A stretch of 64,000 nucleotides of DNA. Origin: Steinernema hermaphroditum. Taxonomy: Eukaryota; Nematoda; Chromadorea; Rhabditida; Steinernematidae. The translations under genes were made by a program, and so were the position numbers. This document shows, piece by piece, positions 61,838 to 64,000 of this stretch; positions within the stretch are counted from its first letter, which is position 1; the number at the start of each line of letters is the position of its first letter. The stretch lies in the NCBI GenBank assembly GCA_030435675.1, contig CM059625.1, positions 10,106,001 to 10,170,000 of the forward strand, given 5' to 3'. Under the pieces are notes generated by a model. The model saw only the letters and a list, made by a program, of their open reading frames with translations, was not told where the DNA came from and searched no databases.

Positions 61838-62801
61838 TCTATTTTTCTTGCCAATCATAGTATATGTAATTTTTAGTCAGAATTCCGCATTTAAACCCGA
61901 TAACTGTGCAAATGCGATGTTTGCGTCCGCCGCATTGCTTTGATGGCGAAGTAAGCAACTGTCTACTGGTGTCATAGAGCTTAGGCAAATGAAAATCATG
62001 ACACATTTCAGAGCGAATCAGCTGTTCTGATGACAACAGAAAAAATCTTGTCTCTCTTATAGTGAAATACTACAAGTTTTACCGCCCAAAGGGAAGGCGT
62101 TGTGAGACGCGACCGCCAGCGCTGAGATCTATTCCCACTGTGACGAATTTGCTCAATTCGTTTAAACCGCAAAGACCATGTTGCTTTCTACTCACCGACA
62201 TTGAGCTATTAAATACATTTCATATTGCTCTTCCATAAGGTAAAACATTCAGGGAATATTGTACACATTATCAGTTACTCAAAACTGACTGAACCAAAGT
62301 TATGCTAGTTTTGTTATGTCATTATCGCATCGATCCGTGCGATTTCAATAACAATAAAAGCACACACATTTTCATAGCGATTCGTATAGCCAAATTTCAT
62401 GATAAGTCATCGACTGTGATACGATATACACTTTTAAAAGTGAGAAAGCAGATGCTCACCACAAGACAATTTTGTTACTCTTATCGATATTTAAGGAAAC
62501 GAATTGACAAAACGATCTTAGACTATGGGTCTGATCTCATATTGAGTATTTAGGGAGAGGGACGATTATCAACAACAAACAGCCAGCAGAAAGGTCATCC
62601 GCAGTCAAGGGACACTACAGTGCTATCCACTGTTCTCTTCAGTTATCATGTGTTTTCTTGCTCGTTATCGCTTCTTTGTACGCCTTCACAGTTCACACGC
62701 TCTCTAGCTGGGCTGCTAAATGCAGACTAAGCGTAGTGCTTATTGACAGCTCCCTACACTCAAACAGAGACGCCAAGGAAAGTCGGATAGAAATTTATTC
62801 C
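61838..62801. other. Spacer between the metal transporter and the calcium sensor
   Basis: About 960 nt, the transporter's promoter side and the calcium-sensor 3' flank. No iron-responsive element or other site was recognised. Confidence 0.35.
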
Positions 62802-63922
62802 TTACAGTGCTGTATTAAAAGAATTAAGCGAATCACAGAGTAAGCGATCATTCGTGCACAGATCAATGAACTGTTGTTTCGAGATTTTTGAGGACATGGG
62901 TTTATTGAGCTTCTGAAAAAGAGTTGTTTTCGGATGCTTTCTGGAAAACGTTACAAACCTTGAACACAGAGACCACGTGCTCGATGACAGTATTCCGATT
63001 GAACGGCGGTTCGGCGTTTTTGCCGATCAGTTCGTAGATCGAATTGATCACCAGCATCAGCTCACTTTGCCCAATGCATCCTTGCCGATTAATATCGTAG
63101 AGATCGAAGACCCAGCCGAATTTTTCCCTTTCGGTTCCTCGAGAGATTATGGACAATCCGACCACGAACTCCTAAATAATGTAGTTATATGGATGACTGT
63201 AATTATACGTTTGTTTTCAAGTAATTCATGACTCTCTGTATAGCATTGCCATGTGATGCTGGACCACTGGAAGCACATTCTCAATCGACTAAATTGCTAT
63301 AGCAGTTAAGGGGTTGCTCAAAATTGGATATGAGCACTTTAACGAGGTAGCGTTTTTACTGCTGCACTCATTTTTATTTTATGTGCTACTCCGAGAGAAC
63401 TCTTTATGTCCAATCAAATGGCTTCTTAATTCACCCGATCTTACAGACAAGTGCTTCGGAAATTGCGCGCGAGAGAATAAACTAAACATATCAATAACAT
63501 TAATCTAATGATCCTACCTCAAAACTAATCACTTCGTCTCGGTCCTTGTCAAACGTGTTGAAGACGTACGACGCGTAACGCTTTGCGTTACCGGAAGGGA
63601 AAAACTGCGCGAAAATTTCTTGGAACTGTTGAAGCATTACAGTGCCTGTGGGACAACCCTGCAAGACACGTTCATGTTGATAGCACAATACGCCTTACCT
63701 GTTTGAAAGCTCTGTACATGACTTGCACTTCTCTTCGTGTGAACTTGGTCAGCTTGCATATCTCATCGATGCTTTGTGGCCGGTAGTGAGGGGTTGGCGG
63801 AGTCTCGTCGAAAACATCGTCTTTACCGTTATTTGCTCATAAAAATGACCAATTCAATAGTTACCATTAAGGAATAGTAGAGGTGGATTGTTGTACGGAT
63901 CCTCGTTGATAGGAATCGCCAT
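62802..63922 (-). CDS. KChIP-like neuronal calcium sensor
   Basis: Five exons, 63865-63922, 63699-63820, 63518-63658, 62959-63171 and 62802-62912, join in phase to 214 aa. RPQSIDEICKLTKFTRREVQVMYRAFKQ then CPTG is the start of the KChIP/NCS fold. EF1 is inactive, as usual. EF2 (DKDRDEVISFEE) has a complete calcium loop. EF3 (DINRQGCIGQSE) has Gln at loop position 5. The last exon gives a fourth hand (NKPMSSKISKQQ) that has lost its acidic ligands. C. elegans NCS-4 to NCS-7 are the nearest relatives by memory; partners could be Kv4-type channels. No N-myristoylation Gly is present. Confidence 0.88.
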
Positions 63923-64000
63923 TTACTTGCTTACTATCAGCACGATCCCATAACCTGCTCCAATTCAAACGAACAGTAAAAGTGCAGAAGAAGAAGTCGA

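Overview
The window is nuclear DNA from a rhabditine nematode. It has dense multi-exon genes on both strands and many introns of about 45 to 50 nt. TTTTAG or TTTCAG acceptors often lie just upstream of start codons with no upstream exon, as expected of spliced-leader trans-splicing. The gene families are nematode-typical: nematocin, a cytoplasmic intermediate filament of the IFB type, and a MUP-4/MUA-3-style receptor. Exons were joined by eye from splice sites, reading phase and family resemblance; no alignment was run. Gene symbols are C. elegans names given by resemblance.

1-9 kb: the 3' part of a condensin kleisin (CAP-H/DPY-26-like, +) ends tail to tail with a TMEM199/Vma12-like V-ATPase assembly factor (-). 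Upstream of the latter on the same strand is glucosidase II alpha (GH31, aagr-3-like); the spacing looks like a two-gene operon. 9-15 kb: a 21-bp tandem repeat, a TMEM70-like mitochondrial assembly factor (+), a complete nematocin/neurophysin precursor (ntc-1-like, +) and a TspanC8 tetraspanin (-). About 5.2 kb without genes follows.

19.9-28.5 kb: a histidine phosphatase of the UBASH3/ecdysteroid-phosphatase type (-), the Na+/K+-ATPase alpha subunit (eat-6-like, -), an unexplained pair of coding-looking exons (-) and mitochondrial peroxiredoxin (prdx-3-like, +).

29-53.5 kb: a candidate secreted peptide exon, a small two-TM protein, and a long charged protein whose first coding exon overlaps the two-TM protein in another frame. 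An intermediate filament gene with two possible first exons follows, then a rhotekin-like protein, then an unrecognised protein ending in a PCNA-binding (PIP) motif behind an E2F-like site. A foldback MITE separates it from a large LDLa/EGF transmembrane protein (-). The filament, the charged protein and the receptor together suggest a cluster related to epidermal attachment structures; this is inference.

54.5-64 kb: a small secreted protein (-), about 4 kb without genes holding a repeat copy related to one inside the rhotekin intron, an NRAMP/SLC11 metal transporter (-) and a KChIP-like neuronal calcium sensor (-).
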